A model generated the notes under the pieces. The model was not told the origin of the DNA. It did no database searches and was given only the letters and a program-made list of their open reading frames with translations. The position numbers and the translations under genes are program-made. Source: Larix sibirica (Eukaryota > Streptophyta > Pinopsida > Pinales > Pinaceae). From it: a stretch of DNA of 11,192 nucleotides. Location: assembly GCA_004151065.3 (NCBI GenBank), contig NWUY0300020279.1, positions 1 through 11,192 of the forward strand, in the 5' to 3' direction. This document shows positions 9,481 through 11,192 of this stretch, one piece after another (the first letter of the stretch is position 1; each line of letters opens with the position of its first letter).

Positions 9481-9528
9481 CCTGTTTTTGGAAGCGTGCA
9501 AGCAGAGAGAATATAATTTTCTCTACTC

Positions 9529-9608
9529 TATATTTACCAAAAGCGAAGGAAGTGAAGCCGCTCCCTGAACGAGGGCTATTGTATATATCTAAAATATCAA
9601 ACAATAGC
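9529..9608 (+). promoter_or_regulatory. Candidate METTL5 core promoter (TATA-like)
   Basis: TATATAT at 9582-9588 lies about 105 bp before the start codon, which would give a 5' leader of roughly 75-80 nt if transcription starts some 30 bp downstream. A second candidate, TATATTTA at 9529-9536, would give a leader of about 130 nt. The nearer one lies in the loop of an inverted repeat with perfect 8-bp arms, GCTATTGT (9575-9582) and ACAATAGC (9601-9608). Housekeeping rRNA-methyltransferase genes may not need a TATA box, so the assignment is tentative. Confidence 0.4.
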
Positions 9609-9690
9609 TCGTATTTTGAAAATCAAGGACTCGCCAGACTGCCCAATTGCCTAAACTCGTGGCCGGGAGAGGTGCAAGAAGGTCGAGAAA

Positions 9691-9750
9691 ATGAAGCTTA
9701 AACAGTTGGAAGGATATCTGGGCGAGCTTCAGCAGTTCTCAAATCCAAAG
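9691..9750 (+). CDS. METTL5: METTL5-like rRNA adenine N6-methyltransferase, first coding exon (partial gene)
   Basis: The exon encodes MKLKQLEGYLGELQQFSNPK, which matches the N-terminus of plant METTL5-type proteins (human METTL5 has the related wording LKELE and FEKPK). In animals METTL5, with its partner TRMT112, places one N6-methyladenosine on 18S rRNA; the plant family is expected to do the same. The start is well supported: an in-frame TAA at 9652-9654 lies upstream, the ATG is the first in this frame after it, and its context has A at -3. The exon ends AAG followed by GTACCA, a phase-0 donor with the obligatory GT but poor +4 and +5 bases. Reading through would stop at 9814-9816 with unrelated residues. 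The SAM-binding and NPPF catalytic motifs lie in later exons, none of which is in the window. No paralogous or pseudogene sign is visible, but an isolated duplicated exon cannot be excluded. Confidence 0.82.
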
Positions 9751-10422
9751 GTACCATTCATTGATCCCACTACACCCAACTCTTTCCAAAATATATTCAG
9801 AAAAGTTGGCTCATAGTCAAACAGTTGGATGATGCACGATAATACTTCAATGGCCTGAGCCTGAAACGCAAAGAAACGCTTAACCGTTGCCCAAATGCCG
9901 AAAATCTATTTTTATCAGTTCTCCCACACCTATACAGAAAACCCAATTGAGAATTTCATCCTTAAAGAATATTTGTACTGTAGCCCCAAGGATTGGTACA
10001 GAATATATCATGCCCAGCAAACACATTTAGGTTCAGGTTCTGTGAGTAAATTTAGTCCACAGCAAAACAGATAATCAGAAGCAAGAGAATGACTGACTAC
10101 TGCCTGTGCAGCTCTGCTGAAACCCGCTGAGTTTTTCAGTTTGATAACCGTTGGATCATCAGATATCTTTCTTGGTCAAAGGATAATGTTTTGTAAACTT
10201 GGGATGATTATTAGTTTGAGATGTGTTTCTAGCTAAAGTAGCTTTGACATTCGACCGACTCTCAATACGTTTTGCATGCCTATACGAGCTTTCTGGCAAA
10301 TGGAGCTACATACATATTCGGGCATAATGTCTGAACCACTAGAAACTAACCTGTTGAAGCATAATTAATTGCTCTGATAGAAAGCCAAAAATAAAGAGCC
10401 GTGCGTTAATGCTATACTGACA

Positions 10423-10620
10423 ATGTCTTTTTTTTTCCCCAAAGTGCTTTCTCCTTGTCTAGGCAAAACGACCTTCAAAGAGTTGAACCGGTGAACCACT
10501 GAACACGAGCACTTTCGTTTTGCTCAGCTACTGCAACAGGGGTCTTCCATCAAAATCACCCAAGATTTTCACCTTGACCTTATTCATGCCTCCTAGGGAA
10601 TTGAACCTTGGTGGGTGGCC
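10423..10620 (-). mobile_element. Possible 5'-truncated SINE with poly(A) tail
   Basis: Read on the minus strand, the segment begins next to 10620, carries GGTTCAATTCC (10607-10597), which fits the RNA polymerase III box B consensus, and ends in nine A residues (T9 on the plus strand, 10428-10436). A second box B-like GGTTCAACTC lies at 10489-10480. No box A is seen upstream; the A/T-rich duplication stands there instead, so the head may be missing. The segment is flanked by short direct repeats CTGACA at 10417-10422 and 10620-10625, compatible with a target-site duplication but only 6 bp long. It lies antisense inside the METTL5 intron. Confidence 0.35.
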
Positions 10621-10625
10621 TGACA

Positions 10626-10674
10626 TTATGAGTGTAATTTAAAAAAAAATTATGAGTGTAATTTGAAAAAAAAA
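10626..10674 (+). repeat. Tandem duplication TTATGAGTGTAATTT plus A-run
   Basis: TTATGAGTGTAATTT followed by nine A residues (10626-10649) is repeated at once as TTATGAGTGTAATTT, G and nine A residues (10650-10674). The 15-bp block is identical in both copies. It can be read as replication slippage, or as a target-site duplication enclosing only a poly(A) tail from an almost completely 5'-truncated retrotransposon insertion. Confidence 0.9.
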
Positions 10675-10694
10675 TTCTTGCATAATTACACATG

Positions 10695-11192
10695 AAAGTA
10701 TCNACTTACCCATTCTTTGTAAAGTGGAAAAAGAAGAAAGGAATTCATCATCACATTTCAAATTCAACTACACATGGTTGATGGAAGAGGATTATAAAAT
10801 TTTGATCGTTCTGGATGGAAAATTTTACAAGAGGACAATGTTATCTCCTTTATGAAGTATTTTTTTGATAATTTATTGATGACACGTAAAGCTTCAAGAT
10901 CATGGGTTGTCTCTTTCAAAAACAAATCTCAGGAGAATATCCTTGAATTTTCTCATCCCAATGAAAATATGACTCTATCAACCCTGGAGGCTCAGAGATG
11001 AGATTTGATGAATAAAGAGGAAATTTATTGGCGCTTAAAGATTCAAGTTTTGTTGATCTGGGAAGGCGATAACAATACTGAGTTCTTGCAAAAGTTTTTT
11101 AATTATGGAAAGAACCTTAACACCATCCAGGAAGTTAAGAATGTGATTGTTGAGATGGTTTCTTCTTTCAAGGATGAAACATTGGTTGGTGT
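10695..11192 (+). mobile_element. LINE (L1-type) ORF2 fragment, decayed, continuing past the window
   Basis: Plus-strand reading with frame changes gives the end of the endonuclease domain and the linker to reverse transcriptase of a plant L1 LINE. A degraded relative of the SDHYP motif appears at 10701-10712 (next to the ambiguous base), followed by FFVKW. Then FKFNYTWLMEEDYKIL lies at 10757-10804; after a frameshift between about 10798 and 10812, GWKILQEDNVISFMKYF, TRKASRSW and KSQENILEF follow; then NKEEIYWRLK and WEGDNNTEF from about 11008, where the family commonly reads KEEIYWRLKSR and GDNNTKFFH. At least two frameshifts (about 10756 and 10798-10812) and a TGA at 10999-11001 make it inactive. 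The TGA replaces what is probably an Arg codon. The reverse transcriptase domain would lie beyond 11192. The fragment has the same orientation as the METTL5 exon. Confidence 0.88.

Larger units (their letters stand above)
9751..11192 (+). other. METTL5 first intron (runs beyond the window)
   Basis: The intron starts GTACCATTC at 9751. The next coding block of this family should read close to VELEQYPTGPHIA, and I find nothing like it in any frame up to 11192, so the intron is at least 1,442 nt. Bases 9751-10420 look like unique, non-repetitive intron sequence in which I see no further structure. From about 10423 on, the intron is filled with retroelement fragments: a SINE-like piece, a T/A-rich duplication and a LINE. 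If the exon belongs to a truncated gene copy, this would be flanking DNA and not an intron. Confidence 0.6.

Noticed and set aside
1-11192. CRISPR array, bacterial operon, defence system or viral genome
   Set aside because: No regularly spaced repeats, no long ORFs and no relevant gene families; all evidence is for plant nuclear DNA.

Overview
The window looks like nuclear DNA from a seed plant, and it is mostly gene-poor, AT-rich, repeat-filled sequence. The pieces that support this are a plant-like first exon of a METTL5-type rRNA methyltransferase with a GT splice donor, two heavily decayed plant Ty3/gypsy polyproteins, a decayed plant-type L1 LINE, and two SINE-like segments with RNA polymerase III box B motifs. 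A gymnosperm (conifer-like) genome would fit the slow-decay repeat landscape and the long unfinished intron, but that is an inference the sequence alone cannot settle. There is no bacterial gene organisation, CRISPR array, rRNA or intact tRNA.

Layout. Bases 1-900 are non-coding, with a short cluster of paired G-box and telo-box motifs at 146-242. Bases ~910-2060 hold the integrase part of a plus-strand Ty3/gypsy element (element A) with many stops and frameshifts. It is interrupted by a 48-nt hairpin and followed by a diverged ~140-bp tandem duplication. Bases 2444-7380 show no recognisable gene; the only structure I could pick out is a set of short hairpins with a shared pattern near 4650-5032 and a few isolated palindromes. 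A recent 77-bp tandem duplication (7382-7535) and an A-rich strand-asymmetric tract (7645-7860) precede a minus-strand Ty3/gypsy remnant (element B, ~7895-8790). Element B retains RNase H and the integrase C-terminus but has lost the integrase core. A SINE-like segment (minus, ~8820-8969) lies at its upstream end.

The only credible host gene begins at 9691 on the plus strand. It has an upstream in-frame stop, a TATA-like promoter, a 20-codon first exon matching the N-terminus of plant METTL5, and an intron that runs from 9751 past the end of the window. The intron carries a probable 5'-truncated SINE (minus, ~10423-10620), a 24-bp T/A-rich tandem duplication (10626-10674) and a LINE ORF2 fragment (plus, ~10695-11192).

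Apart from the METTL5 exon, no open reading frame of 60-130 codons here behaves like a real gene. Several lie over or antisense to the decayed retroelements. I found no convincing new multi-gene system. The observations most worth checking are the two gypsy remnants and their shared pattern of 3'-side tandem repeats, the hairpin inside integrase A, the integrase-core deletion in element B, and the nested insertions in the METTL5 intron.
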